Shown: positions 18,237 through 27,256 of the stretch, piece after piece | Numbering within the stretch: the first letter of the stretch is position 1 | Layout: each line of letters opens with the position of its first letter | Assembly: GCF_001886815.1 (NCBI RefSeq) | Contig: NZ_CP018099.1 | Span: 2,850,501 to 2,914,500 of the forward strand | From: Caldithrix abyssi DSM 13497 | Lineage (GTDB): Bacteria; Calditrichota; Calditrichia; Calditrichales; Calditrichaceae | DNA length: 64,000 bases | Direction of reading: 5' to 3' | Made by a program: the position numbers and the translations under genes | The notes under the pieces: generated by a model | Databases searched by the model: none | Told to the model about the DNA's origin: nothing | Seen by the model: the letters and a program-made list of their open reading frames with translations, nothing else

Positions 18237-18821
18237 TTAATTTAGAGCTTTTTTAATAAAAAGCGCAGTGTCCGCGATCAATTTTTTATCTTTTATTGAA
18301 AATGGCAAAATGTGGTTATCCGGAAAAAAGTCCTGATATTTTTTGATCACCTGGCGCAGTTGATTTTTTGACAGCTTATCGGTTTTGGTCAAAACAATAA
18401 AAAATGGTTTTTCCTGATACTGCAACCAGTCAACCATCTGCGCGTCCGATTCCATGATGTCGCGGCGACTGTCGATTAACAGGCAAAGAATTTTTAAAAG
18501 TTTGGACTGAAGAAGATAGCTTTCTATCAATTTCTGCCATTTCAATCTTTCGCTTTTAGAAATTTTAGCAAACCCATAGCCCGGCAGATCCACAAAAAAA
18601 TACTTTTTATCTACTAAAAAATAATTTATGCCTCTTGTTTTGCCCGGCGAAGAAGAGGTAAGCGCCAGATTTTTTTTCCCTAAAACCGCGTTGATTAAAG
18701 AGGATTTTCCAACGTTTGAGCGGCCCAGAAAGGCCACTTCGGGATATACCGGTTTCAAAATTTTTTCGGCACTTTTGACCGTAATATAAAATTCCGCTTG
18801 TTTAAATATGGGTGCTGCCAT
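18237..18821 (-). CDS. engB: Ribosome biogenesis GTP-binding protein EngB/YsxC
   Basis: 194-residue essential-type small GTPase assisting 50S subunit assembly. P-loop GRSNVGKSS at 33-41, switch region SSPGKTRGINYF, G3 VDLPGYGFA and G4-like LTKTDKLS are in order and spacing for the family. Normal length. It follows the trxA terminator and is probably the first gene of the unit that continues into the carboxylase beta gene after 48 bp. Confidence 0.96.
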   Translation of the reverse strand: MAAPIFKQAEFYITVKSAEKILKPVYPEVAFLGRSNVGKSSLINAVLGKKNLALTSSSPGKTRGINYFLVDKKYFFVDLPGYGFAKISKSERLKWQKLIESYLLQSKLLKILCLLIDSRRDIMESDAQMVDWLQYQEKPFFIVLTKTDKLSKNQLRQVIKKYQDFFPDNHILPFSIKDKKLIADTALFIKKALN

Positions 18822-18841
18822 GATTCATTCTTCTCTAACTA

Positions 18842-18876
18842 AAAAAGAGCTCTTCAGATCGAGGAGCTCTTTTTCT
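18842..18876 (-). terminator. Terminator after trxA
   Basis: 11-bp perfect stem AAAAAGAGCTC / GAGCTCTTTTT (18842-18852 with 18864-18874) with an 11-base loop and T-runs on both sides. It lies 20 bp beyond the trxA stop and marks the end of the long minus-strand gene run that begins at 27936. Confidence 0.88.
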
Positions 18877-18894
18877 TTTAACGGTTTGTCCTGC

Positions 18895-19224
18895 TTATTG
18901 ATCCAGATGTGGTAGTAGTTTTTCGAGGATTACTTTTTTAGGAACGGCCCCGATAATTTGATCAACGGGCTGTCCGTTCTTAAAAATAAGCAGCGTGGGG
19001 ATGGAACGGATTCCGTATTTCATGGAAACCTGCGGATTGTTGTCCACGTCCAGTTTACCAACCTTAAGTTTCCCCTGATATTCACTGGCCAGTTCTTCGA
19101 CGATTGGCGCAATCATTTTGCAGGGCATACACCACTCTGCCCAAAAATCTATTAAAACCGGAACATCTGATTTTATTACTTCTTGTTCAAAATTATCATC
19201 ATTTAGTACTACATAATTTCCCAT
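18895..19224 (-). CDS. trxA: Thioredoxin
   Basis: 109-residue cytoplasmic disulfide reductase with the complete thioredoxin fold: LIDFWAEWCMPCKMIAP around residues 25-40, the cis-Pro region YGIRSIPTLLIFKNG, and a terminal helix. The redox motif is WCMPC (C32, C35) rather than the common WCGPC. The start ATG has AGGAGG 9 bp upstream. Last gene of the 27.9-18.9 kb run, followed by a strong terminator. Confidence 0.95.
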   Translation of the reverse strand: MGNYVVLNDDNFEQEVIKSDVPVLIDFWAEWCMPCKMIAPIVEELASEYQGKLKVGKLDVDNNPQVSMKYGIRSIPTLLIFKNGQPVDQIIGAVPKKVILEKLLPHLDQ

Positions 19225-19256
19225 AAATTTAAGCCTCCTGTCCTTGAGTTAAGCGG

Positions 19257-19739
19257 TTATTTGTTTTTTCCTAATCGAATAATCGTTGCTTTTACCGTTG
19301 TGGTACCCTTTTCAATAAAATCCAGCCTTCTGGCCGCTTCTAATGAAAGATCCAGAATGCGGCCGGCCTTAAATGGGCCGCGGTCATTAATTCGTACCCG
19401 AACTTTTTTACCGTTTTGCAGGTTCTCCACTTCCAGAATGGTTCCAAAAGGCAAAGACCTGTGGGCGGCAGTCAGTTCAAACATATTGTAAATTTCACCA
19501 TTGGCCGTTTTGCGCCCGTGAAACTTACTGGCATAAAATGAGCACTGCCCTTTTAAGACCTGCCCTACGTAATATTTGTGGCTTCTTTCTTTTCCGGGTA
19601 AAGAATCCGCGCTACTACTAAAGCGTACCGTAGATGAACAGTACGTAGTAGTAATTGATGTGATCGTGATTAAAATAATAAAAAATGGGTTTAAAGAAAA
19701 GAATATGTTGAACCGAAATTTCATTTTTTTAAACTTCAT
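19257..19739 (-). CDS. rlpA: RlpA-like double-psi beta-barrel protein
   Basis: 160-residue exported RlpA-family protein. Homologues are septal peptidoglycan lytic transglycosylases or cell-wall-binding lipoproteins. It has an N-terminal hydrophobic signal (about residues 10-34) and a DPBB domain with [38 protein letters not shown] and [17 protein letters not shown]. The catalytic Asp region NDRGPF is intact. It lacks a SPOR domain. The ATG follows directly on the TAA of the TPR lipoprotein gene, indicating translational coupling. Confidence 0.9.
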   Translation of the reverse strand: MKFKKMKFRFNIFFSLNPFFIILITITSITTTYCSSTVRFSSSADSLPGKERSHKYYVGQVLKGQCSFYASKFHGRKTANGEIYNMFELTAAHRSLPFGTILEVENLQNGKKVRVRINDRGPFKAGRILDLSLEAARRLDFIEKGTTTVKATIIRLGKNK

Positions 19740-21880
19740 TTACAAATCTCTTTTGCGATCGATTTTCGGCTTTGGTCTTGCTTCTCTTTCCTCGGGCACA
19801 GGAGCCGTTTTTTGCGGCTGCTCCTCTTGCTCCCGGACCGTGCTTTCGGCGTCGGCCTGCTCTGTTTTTTCGTCTTTTTCTTCCGCAGGTTTTTCCTCTG
19901 GTTCCGGCGGCGGTGGCGCTATCTTCCTTTTAGCGATCGCTGCATATTTCGATTTCGGATATTCCTTTATCAGTTCCGAGTAAGCGTCAATCGCTTTCTG
20001 AACGTCCTTCAGATGTTTTTCGTAGATATAGGCGATGGCAAAACGCGCCTTCTGCGCCCAAACGCTGCCCGAATCTTTAAGAGCAATCTCCTGTAAGAAT
20101 TTCAAGGCTTTTTGATAGTCGCCATGATCCATCAAATCCTCTGCCTGGCGGTACAAAGTGTGCGACTGAGAGACCTCTTCAATGTCGGTTTTAAGCTCTG
20201 TTTTACCGCTTAATTTTTGCCCGTAAATGGTATTTGGATAGGTGGCAATGATCAATTGCTTAATGGAATCGGCTTTAAGCGAATCATGTTTTAAATTGTG
20301 ATAAATGTAATACAAGGCATAATATGATTTGGGCGTAAGAACCGAATCTTCAAATTGCTTGATAAACGTCCTGTAAGATGCTGCGGCGCTGTCGTAATTT
20401 TGATATTTCAACAGAAAAAACTCGGCCTTGGCAAAGGTGTTCTTCTTGAAACTCTCGTTTACTTCTTCCGGGGTTCGGCTAACCAGAACCTTTTTGGCGC
20501 GCTTTTTTAGCTTCTTTTTAGGAAATATTTTCAAGCTGTCTTCATACGTCAAAGTCGTATCTCGCCTGAAGCGACTTAAGGAATCTTTGTAAGAGCGTAC
20601 TCTTTCCCAGAACACATCGTTTTCGCGTCTGGGAATTTCAAACGCCACTTTAGGCTTTTCACCCATAGAAGGCGTTAAACTTTGCGCTGTATTTAACTCT
20701 TCTTTCTGCCCGACCAGCACACTATCGCCGGCCACTTCCATGCTGTCGGTCAACAAAGAATCGCCGCGTTCCAGTTTTGCAAGGTCCCGATAATCTTTTC
20801 TCAACTGATCCCTGATTTTGAGATATTCTTTAAGCAAATTCGCTTTTTCGCGGGCATCCTGCAGAACTTCCGGATGGGTTTTGAGGTTTTTAACTTTCTG
20901 GTAATAAACCTGAGCCGAATCAAAATTGGCATACTCAAATTCATAAAGCTGACCCAGGTAATAATAGCTTAAAATGGCTCCTTCTTTTCGAGGATATTTT
21001 TTAATGATCTCGTAGTAATAGTCGCGAGCCAGATCGGTTTCGCCCTGAATTTCGTACAAATTGGCCAGGCGCGTTTCAATCAATGAAAACTGGTCTTTGA
21101 AACGCGGCGATCCCAACATTTTCCTGAGAATTTTTTCCGCTTCTTCATAGCGTTCAAGTTCGATCAAAGACTCTACCTTTTTAGCGGTGGCTTCATATTC
21201 ACGAATGGCGGGGATATCCAGCTTACTGAGCACATCATAGCTTTCAATGGCATTGTCGTACTGCTGCAGTTGATAATAAGCATCGCCCATCATGAACAGG
21301 GCGTCTCCTTTAATTTCGTCGTCTCTGGTAATTTCCACGGCTCTGGAGAGAAAATCTATAGCTTCTTCGTAATCTTCCTGTTCAAAATGGAGTTTGCCCA
21401 GAATGTAAAATGCCTCTGCCGCCAGACGTTTTGGTAATTTTTGTGAAAGCAAGGAATTTAGCAGTTCCAGCGCTTCCTCTTTCTTGTCTTGAGCCACGTA
21501 TGTTCGGGCTAACCACAATTTAGCCTCAGGGATTAATTCGCTTTTAAGGAATTTGAGCAGAAATTGATTAAGCGTACGTTCGGCCTTGGTGTAGTCGCCG
21601 ATGTGGTAGTAGGCTTTGCCAATGAGCAGCAGAGCGTCGTCGGCATATTTATTACTATCTCCGTATATTTTAATTAACTTCCAGGATTTTTCGATGGCCG
21701 TCTGATAGTTTTTTTCACATCGCCGGGTATTTTTTGACCGCTTTTTACATTTTTCTGCTTTTTTAAAGCCTGGTTGTAATATTTTTTGGCGTTGAAAAAG
21801 GTGTTGTAATAAGCGCAGCCCAAAAGAAAAATTAAAGCCAGAATAATGCCGCTTTTAGGGTTTAAAAATTTCATAATCAC
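19740..21880 (-). CDS. TPR-repeat lipoprotein with a single-base frameshift
   Basis: Read as one gene of about 710 residues interrupted by a frameshift. The first part (21880 to about 21715) gives a signal and lipobox LIFLLGCAYYNTFFNAKKYY. The frame then runs out, but after a -1 shift at the seven-T run 21709-21715 (plus strand) it continues as NYQTAIEKSWKLIKIYGDS into an uninterrupted TPR array ending at 19740. The array has about ten repeats and a Pro/Glu-rich tail. It is a periplasm-facing lipoprotein scaffold. The YNTFFNA motif resembles the start of T9SS lipoproteins PorW/SprE, which suggests a secretion role (inference). The break may be a sequencing error, a slippage site or a real mutation. 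rlpA follows without a gap. Confidence 0.82.
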
Positions 21881-21889
21881 CTGAATTAA

Positions 21890-22606
21890 TTAAATTTTTT
21901 CTAACAATAAAACAAGTCCGGTCAAAAGTTTTGCCGGATTGCCGGCCACAAATTCATCCATACTATCCGTTAAAACGCCGGGTTCCTTATTTAGTTCTAC
22001 CAGATACGCTCCGTTTGCTTTGGCGATTAAAGGCAATGCCTGATGGTCTTTATGTACTTCTTTTAAGCAAACCGTGATGAACAACTCGGCATCGGCTGCC
22101 GCCTGCTGCGCTTTTTTCAGGATTTGCTCATCAATCGTCTCATCGTTTAACAGCACATCGGGCCGGGCGCTGTTACCACACGCGGGACAGACCGGCACCA
22201 CCGGATCGTCTTCACGCAGATGATAGAACCGTTTGCCGCAGCTCTGACAAATATTACGCCGAATATTCCCTCGTAATTCGATCAGATTTTTATTTCCCGC
22301 AATTTGATGCAAACCGTCTATAGAAGTGGTAATCAATGTAAAATCATCATACCGGTTTTCAAGATCAACCAGGGCATAGTGCCCTAAATTGGGTTTACAA
22401 CTGGCTAATTGCTGACGAATTTTTTTCACATTTTCCCAGAATTTTTGCTGATCATTCTTTAACTGATCAATAGTAAACAACTCATTTAGCGCGCCATTGT
22501 TCCCCTGAGTTAAAATATCATGAGCTTCCGTGCACAGGGTATCGCCGGTTAAAACAACAATTTGCGAAGCCTTTAAAAAGCGCTGAATAAATTTATTGGT
22601 AAACAT
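21890..22606 (-). CDS. Sirtuin-like protein with degenerate active site
   Basis: 238-residue Sir2-family fold. It keeps the structural zinc ribbon (C120, C123, C140, C143; ICQSCGKRF and VCPACGNSARPDV) and the order of NAD-binding motifs. However, the canonical GAGxS...GIPDFR reads LTGDTLCTEAHDILTQGN, TQNID reads TTSID (93-97), and the catalytic His of ELHG is Arg112 (ELRG). These residues are needed for deacylation in known sirtuins, so an inactive binding protein or altered chemistry is likely. It sits between the tryptophanase-like gene (33 bp) and the TPR lipoprotein gene (9 bp). Confidence 0.85.
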   Translation of the reverse strand: MFTNKFIQRFLKASQIVVLTGDTLCTEAHDILTQGNNGALNELFTIDQLKNDQQKFWENVKKIRQQLASCKPNLGHYALVDLENRYDDFTLITTSIDGLHQIAGNKNLIELRGNIRRNICQSCGKRFYHLREDDPVVPVCPACGNSARPDVLLNDETIDEQILKKAQQAAADAELFITVCLKEVHKDHQALPLIAKANGAYLVELNKEPGVLTDSMDEFVAGNPAKLLTGLVLLLEKI

Positions 22607-22639
22607 GGTACACTTTCAATGCCTTTTTTATTACCTTAC

Positions 22640-24015
22640 CTACGCTATTGGTTTTAATCTTGCCGTAAAATGTCTCAAAAAATCCGCTTCGTATTCAATG
22701 GTAAAACCTTTTAATTTTTCGCGCTCCCGATAAATTTCTATAATGGCTTCTGCCACGTACTGCATGTGCATGTTGGTGTAAACGCGCCGGGGGATGGCCA
22801 GACGCACCAACTCAAGTTTTGGGGGAATCATCTTGCCGGTTTGCGGATCTTTTTTAGCCATCATTAAACTGCCAATTTCCACCGAGCGAATGCCGGCCCT
22901 TACAAAAAGCTCAACAACCAATGCCTGGCCAGGAAACTGTTCTGGCGGAATGTGCGGCAAAAACCGCCGGGCATCCACATAAACCGCATGGCCGCCTACC
23001 GGCTTTACAATAGGCACGCCTTCCTTATCCAGCATTTCGCCCAGAAACCTGGTTTGATTAATTCGAAAGCGCAGATAGTTCTCGTCCAATACTTCCTTTA
23101 AGCCGCGCGCAATGGCTTCCAGGTCGCGGCCGGCCAGACCGCCGTAAGTTTTAAACCCTTCGATCAAAATCAGCATATTGGTAATGCGCTGCGCCCACTG
23201 ATCGTCGTTCATGGCCAGAAAGCCGCCAATATTCACTAAACCGTCCTTTTTGGCGCTCATGGTGCAGCCATCGGCATAACTGAACATTTCCTGCGCAATT
23301 TCAAGAATGGTTTTATCCTGATAACCGTCTTCCCGTTCCTTGATGAAATAGCAGTTTTCAGCGAAACGGCAGGCGTCAAAAAAGAAAGGAATGCCGTGTT
23401 TTTTAGCCACAGCGCTGACTTCGCGAATGTTCTGCATGGAAACCGGCTGCCCCCTCCGCTGTTATTGGTTACGGTTAACAGAATGATGGGCACACGATCT
23501 TTACCATACTTTTGAATGGCCGCTTCCAGCTTATCGATATCCATATTGCCTTTAAAAGGATGCAGATTCTGGGGATCCATTCCCTCGTCAATAACACAAT
23601 CGATGGCCTGCGCTTTATGGTATTCAACATTCGCGCGTGTGGTGTCAAAGTGAATATTATTGGGAACGACATCGCCTTCTTTTAAAATATTGGAAAAAAG
23701 TAAATTCTCAGCCACTCTTCCCTGATGCGTGGGAATTACATTTTTAAAGCCGAAAATATGACGAACCGTTTCCTCAAAATGATAGTAGTTTTTACTGCCG
23801 GCGTAAGATTCATCGCCCAACATTAACCCGGCCCACTGATTGTCGCTCATGGCCGAAGTTCCGGAATCGGTCAGTAGATCGATGTAGATTGAATCGGCCG
23901 GAATCATAAAAATATTGTATCCCGCTTCTTTTATTAATTTTTCGCGTTCTTCTCTGCTGGTAATCTTTAAAGGTTCGACCACCTTTATTCTAAAAGGTTC
24001 TGCCGGAAATTGCAT
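22640..24015 (-). CDS. tnaA: Tryptophanase/tyrosine phenol-lyase family beta-eliminating lyase, frameshifted
   Basis: PLP enzyme that would split tryptophan (or tyrosine) to indole (or phenol), pyruvate and ammonia; about 458 residues when repaired. The 5' part (24015 to about 23455) contains FPAEPFRIKVVEPLK, LTDSGTSAMSDNQWAGLMLG and PTHQGR. The 3' part (to 22640) contains SAKKDGLVNIGG (PLP Lys), GGLAGRDLEA and a family-typical end HFTARLKPI. The two join inside NNSGGGQPVSMQN if one G is added to the G5 run (C5 at 23450-23454, plus strand). GIRSVEIGS resembles tryptophanase rather than tyrosine phenol-lyase, which has an Arg here. RBS CAGGAG precedes the ATG. No tnaC-like leader is seen. Confidence 0.87.
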
Positions 24016-24030
24016 TTGGATCTCCTGTTG

Positions 24031-25128
24031 CTATTGAATGACCTGTTCGCTTTCGGGATCGAAAAAGTGTATTTTATCAGGCTTTAAGGCTAACTTAAGC
24101 CTATTGCCGACCTTAATCAAATCTGACGGCTGAAAACGCGCATTTAATTGTGTAGTTCCGCAAGTTAAATAGGCGTAAGTTTCCGAGCCCATGGGTTCAA
24201 TGACTTCGATCAGGGCGTCAAGACGCGGCCAGTCTTCAAACTGACCGTTGGCCACAATCAGAAAATGCTCCGGCCGAATCCCGATAATGACCTCATTTTT
24301 GGCGTAGTGTTTTAATTTTTCCTGGTGCTGCGGCGTTAAATCCAGCACAAAATCGGCCGTTTTAAATTTTAAACTTCCGTTGCGCTGCAACTGGCCTTTA
24401 ATAAAATTCATTGCCGGACTGCCGATAAAGCCGGCGACAAATAAGTTGACCGGATGGTTGTAAAGTTCGAGCGGCGAGGCCACCTGCTGGATCACGCCGT
24501 CTTTCAATACAACTATGCGGTCGCCCATGGTCATGGCTTCTACCTGATCGTGGGTGACGTAAATCATGGTGGTTTCCAGCCGCTGATGTAATTTGCTGAT
24601 TTCGATGCGCATCTGAACGCGTAGTTTGGCGTCCAGATTGCTCAGCGGCTCGTCAAATAAAAACACCTGCGGCTGACGAACAATGGCGCGTCCCACAGCC
24701 ACTCGCTGACGCTGCCCTCCGGAAAGCGCTTTAGGCTTGCGATCCAGATATTCCATCAGCCCTAAAAGCTCGGCCGCATCATGCACACGCTTTTGAATCT
24801 CATCTTTTGGCAGCTTACGCAATTTCAAACCAAAAGCCATATTATCAAAGACCGTCATGTGCGGATATAACGCGTAGTTCTGAAAGACCATGGCAATATC
24901 GCGATCTTTCGGCGGAACGTCATTCACCAGTTTTTGACCGATGAAAATATTCCCCTGGGTGATATCTTCCAGGCCGGCAATCATTCGTAAAAGCGTCGAT
25001 TTACCGCAGCCGGATGGCCCAACCAGAACCACGAACTCTTTGTCTTTAATTTCGAGATTTGCGTCTTTGATGGCGGTTACATTATTTTCATAAACCTTGT
25101 AAACATGTTCGAGTTTTACAGAAGCCAT
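24031..25128 (-). CDS. Sugar-type ABC transporter ATP-binding protein (MalK/UgpC family)
   Basis: 365-residue ATPase that energises a carbohydrate or glycerol-phosphate importer. Walker A GPSGCGKST at 37-45, Q-loop region VFQNYALYPHMTV, signature LSGGQRQRVAVGRAI, Walker B VFLFDEPLSNLD, then a C-terminal TOBE regulatory domain (IGIRPEHFLIV). No permease or binding protein is adjacent, as is common for shared MalK-type ATPases that serve several importers; the solute-binding protein at 36.4 kb is a possible but unproven partner. RBS GGGAGG; 15 bp from the lyase gene. Confidence 0.93.
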   Translation of the reverse strand: MASVKLEHVYKVYENNVTAIKDANLEIKDKEFVVLVGPSGCGKSTLLRMIAGLEDITQGNIFIGQKLVNDVPPKDRDIAMVFQNYALYPHMTVFDNMAFGLKLRKLPKDEIQKRVHDAAELLGLMEYLDRKPKALSGGQRQRVAVGRAIVRQPQVFLFDEPLSNLDAKLRVQMRIEISKLHQRLETTMIYVTHDQVEAMTMGDRIVVLKDGVIQQVASPLELYNHPVNLFVAGFIGSPAMNFIKGQLQRNGSLKFKTADFVLDLTPQHQEKLKHYAKNEVIIGIRPEHFLIVANGQFEDWPRLDALIEVIEPMGSETYAYLTCGTTQLNARFQPSDLIKVGNRLKLALKPDKIHFFDPESEQVIQ

Positions 25129-25143
25129 TTGCTTCCTCCCGGG

Positions 25144-26058
25144 TTAAAAATAAATGAAAAATATCACGGGTATGAGCACAATAAGCGCCATACCTGCTTC
25201 GCTCACCAGATGCAACTGAGACATCCGGTACATTAGAAAGCGATACTGAAATCCACTCTTTAAATATTTTTTATTGTAGTACATTTGAATCATTAACAAA
25301 AATATAATCGCTCCGAACAGAAAGATAATGATCCAGACGAAGGCTGTCCAGAAAAGATAAAATTGGTTGAACAAATTTTCGACGTCAGGAAAAATCAATC
25401 CTCTGTAATAAAATATAACGGTCAGGCAAAAGAGAGTTAATATCAGGTAGCTGGCGCCGTAAAGGAGTAAATTATTTTTCTTAACGCTCTTTTTAATCAG
25501 CCAGTTGGCAAATAAAGCCAGGGCAAATGATGTGATCAGGCCCAGTAAAATCCAGAATTGACGGGAAGGTTCGTCTGCCGCAAGCGGTAGTGAGTTCATT
25601 TGAGCGTAAATAAAAGATAGTTCGGACATAAGCAACCAATATAGAACTACGGCGCCAATAATGTCCCAGACGGCAAGTAGAACCAAGCCGGCAAATAATT
25701 TTTGAGTTAAAGAAAGCTCAAACCGATATTGATAATTTTTTTTCAGGCTCAATTGCATCAGCAGCCAGAAGAACAGCGCCATGACGACCAATTGCCACAA
25801 GAAATAGACCGATAAAAGAACTACCAGATTATGATTCAAAAATTTTTGCTGCAAGGGATAGGCCAGCGCCGCCAGATGGATCATTTTAAAGAAAATGACG
25901 CCTAAAAACAGGCCGCTGATCAACGCAGACGCCCATGTCTTCTGTTTAAGGTTGTCTTCCGCTTCTTTGCCGATGAGCCGCCCTTTGAGGAGAAATAATA
26001 GAAAAATTGCAAGCCATTCCCACCCAATCGAAATGATAAAAAGATAATCGAACAGCAA
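25144..26058 (-). CDS. Polytopic membrane protein of unknown function
   Basis: About 304 residues with roughly eight long hydrophobic helices separated by short Lys/Tyr-rich loops (for example SLKKNYQYRF and KKSVKKNNLL). No transporter or enzyme motif is recognised. The frame is open to a TTG at 26082, overlapping argD, but AGGAG at 26065-26069 (minus reading) favours the TTG at 26056-26058. It lies between argD and the ABC ATPase gene, with tight spacing on both sides. It does not look like an ABC permease, since the EAA-type loop is missing. Confidence 0.75.
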   Translation of the reverse strand: MLFDYLFIISIGWEWLAIFLLFLLKGRLIGKEAEDNLKQKTWASALISGLFLGVIFFKMIHLAALAYPLQQKFLNHNLVVLLSVYFLWQLVVMALFFWLLMQLSLKKNYQYRFELSLTQKLFAGLVLLAVWDIIGAVVLYWLLMSELSFIYAQMNSLPLAADEPSRQFWILLGLITSFALALFANWLIKKSVKKNNLLLYGASYLILTLFCLTVIFYYRGLIFPDVENLFNQFYLFWTAFVWIIIFLFGAIIFLLMIQMYYNKKYLKSGFQYRFLMYRMSQLHLVSEAGMALIVLIPVIFFIYF

Positions 26059-26074
26059 AATGCTTTTCTCCTGT

Positions 26075-27256
26075 TTATCCAAACGCCTTTTGAAATGTCA
26101 GCTGCAATTTTTCAATAGCCTCGTCCACGTGGGTCTTTTCAATAATGAGCGGCGGCACAAAGCGCAAGGTGTTACCTCCGGCAATATTGAAAAGCAGCCC
26201 GTTTTCGAAAGCGGCATCCATCAAATCCCTGGCGCGCTCTTTGACCTCCAGCCCTACCATTAAGCCCTCGCCGCGCACGGCGACAATGTGCTCCGGATAC
26301 TTTCCGGCAAATACACCCAATTGTTCTTTAAAGTATCGGCCGACCTGCGCAACATGATTAAGGAACGATTGTTGAGCCACCTCGTTCACCGTGGCCAAAC
26401 CAGATGCACAGGCCAGAGGATTTCCGCCGTAGGTCGTGCCGTGTTCGCCCGGGGCAAATATTTCAGCCAGCTTCTCGTCCAGTACAAACGCTCCAAGGGG
26501 CAGTCCGCCGCCCAACCCTTTGGCCGTGGCGAACCCGTCCGGTCGAAATCCGTCTTTTTGAAAATAATAAAAATATCCCGTTCGGCCAACTCCGGTTTGG
26601 ATTTCATCGGCAAATACCAGAAAGTCAAACCGCTCTCTAAGCTGGTACAGCTCTTTCAAAAAGCCGACATCCAGCGGCCTTACCCCGCCTTCTCCCATAA
26701 TTCCTTCGTAAAAAACGGCTAAGGTGTTTTCGTTAACGGCCTGTTTTAAGGCCGCCGTGTCATTGGCCGGAATCATTCTACAGCCGGGCAGCAAAGGTCT
26801 GAAACTTTTTTGATATTTTTCCTGCATGGTGATGGAAAGCGCGCCGAGGGTGCGGCCGTGAAAGCAGCCCTGTAGAGCGATAATCTCCGATTTTTGGTGG
26901 TGAGTGCCCCATTTTTTTGCCGCCTTGAGCAATCCTTCGATGGCTTCTGTGCCGCTGTTGGTGAAAAAAACGCGCCGGTAACCGGTAAGCTCCACCAGGC
27001 GCCGGGCCAGTTCTACCTGCACATCCTGAATAAAGTAGTTGCTAAGATGTAAATTGCGATTGAGCTGCGCTAAGATGGCTTTTTGGATTCGCGGATGTTG
27101 ATAACCAAGCGCATTAACGGCAATACCGGCAAGAAAATCCAGATATTTGTGCCCGTTTTTGTCCACTAAGTAAACGCCCTCCCCACGCTCTACATCAAGG
27201 GGAAAGCGTTTGTAAACATTTACAAGATAGCGATTGGCGTTCTGGAGAACGTTCAT
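26075..27256 (-). CDS. argD: Acetylornithine/succinylornithine-type class III aminotransferase
   Basis: 393-residue PLP aminotransferase, probably the N-acetylornithine aminotransferase step of arginine synthesis. Signatures: LDFLAGIAVNALGYQHP, TNSGTEAIEGLLKAAKK, FHGRTLGALS, FADEIQTGVGRTG, and the PLP-lysine block TAKGLGGGLPLGAF. Length and motif order fit ArgD; the family also includes ornithine, GABA and diaminopimelate aminotransferases, and no other arginine gene is nearby to settle the substrate. It overlaps the upstream TPR gene by 4 bp. Confidence 0.9.
   Translation of the reverse strand: MNVLQNANRYLVNVYKRFPLDVERGEGVYLVDKNGHKYLDFLAGIAVNALGYQHPRIQKAILAQLNRNLHLSNYFIQDVQVELARRLVELTGYRRVFFTNSGTEAIEGLLKAAKKWGTHHQKSEIIALQGCFHGRTLGALSITMQEKYQKSFRPLLPGCRMIPANDTAALKQAVNENTLAVFYEGIMGEGGVRPLDVGFLKELYQLRERFDFLVFADEIQTGVGRTGYFYYFQKDGFRPDGFATAKGLGGGLPLGAFVLDEKLAEIFAPGEHGTTYGGNPLACASGLATVNEVAQQSFLNHVAQVGRYFKEQLGVFAGKYPEHIVAVRGEGLMVGLEVKERARDLMDAAFENGLLFNIAGGNTLRFVPPLIIEKTHVDEAIEKLQLTFQKAFG

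Noticed and set aside
24031-26058. Complete ABC sugar importer
   Set aside because: Only the ATPase is recognisable. The adjacent polytopic protein lacks permease motifs and no binding protein is in the unit.
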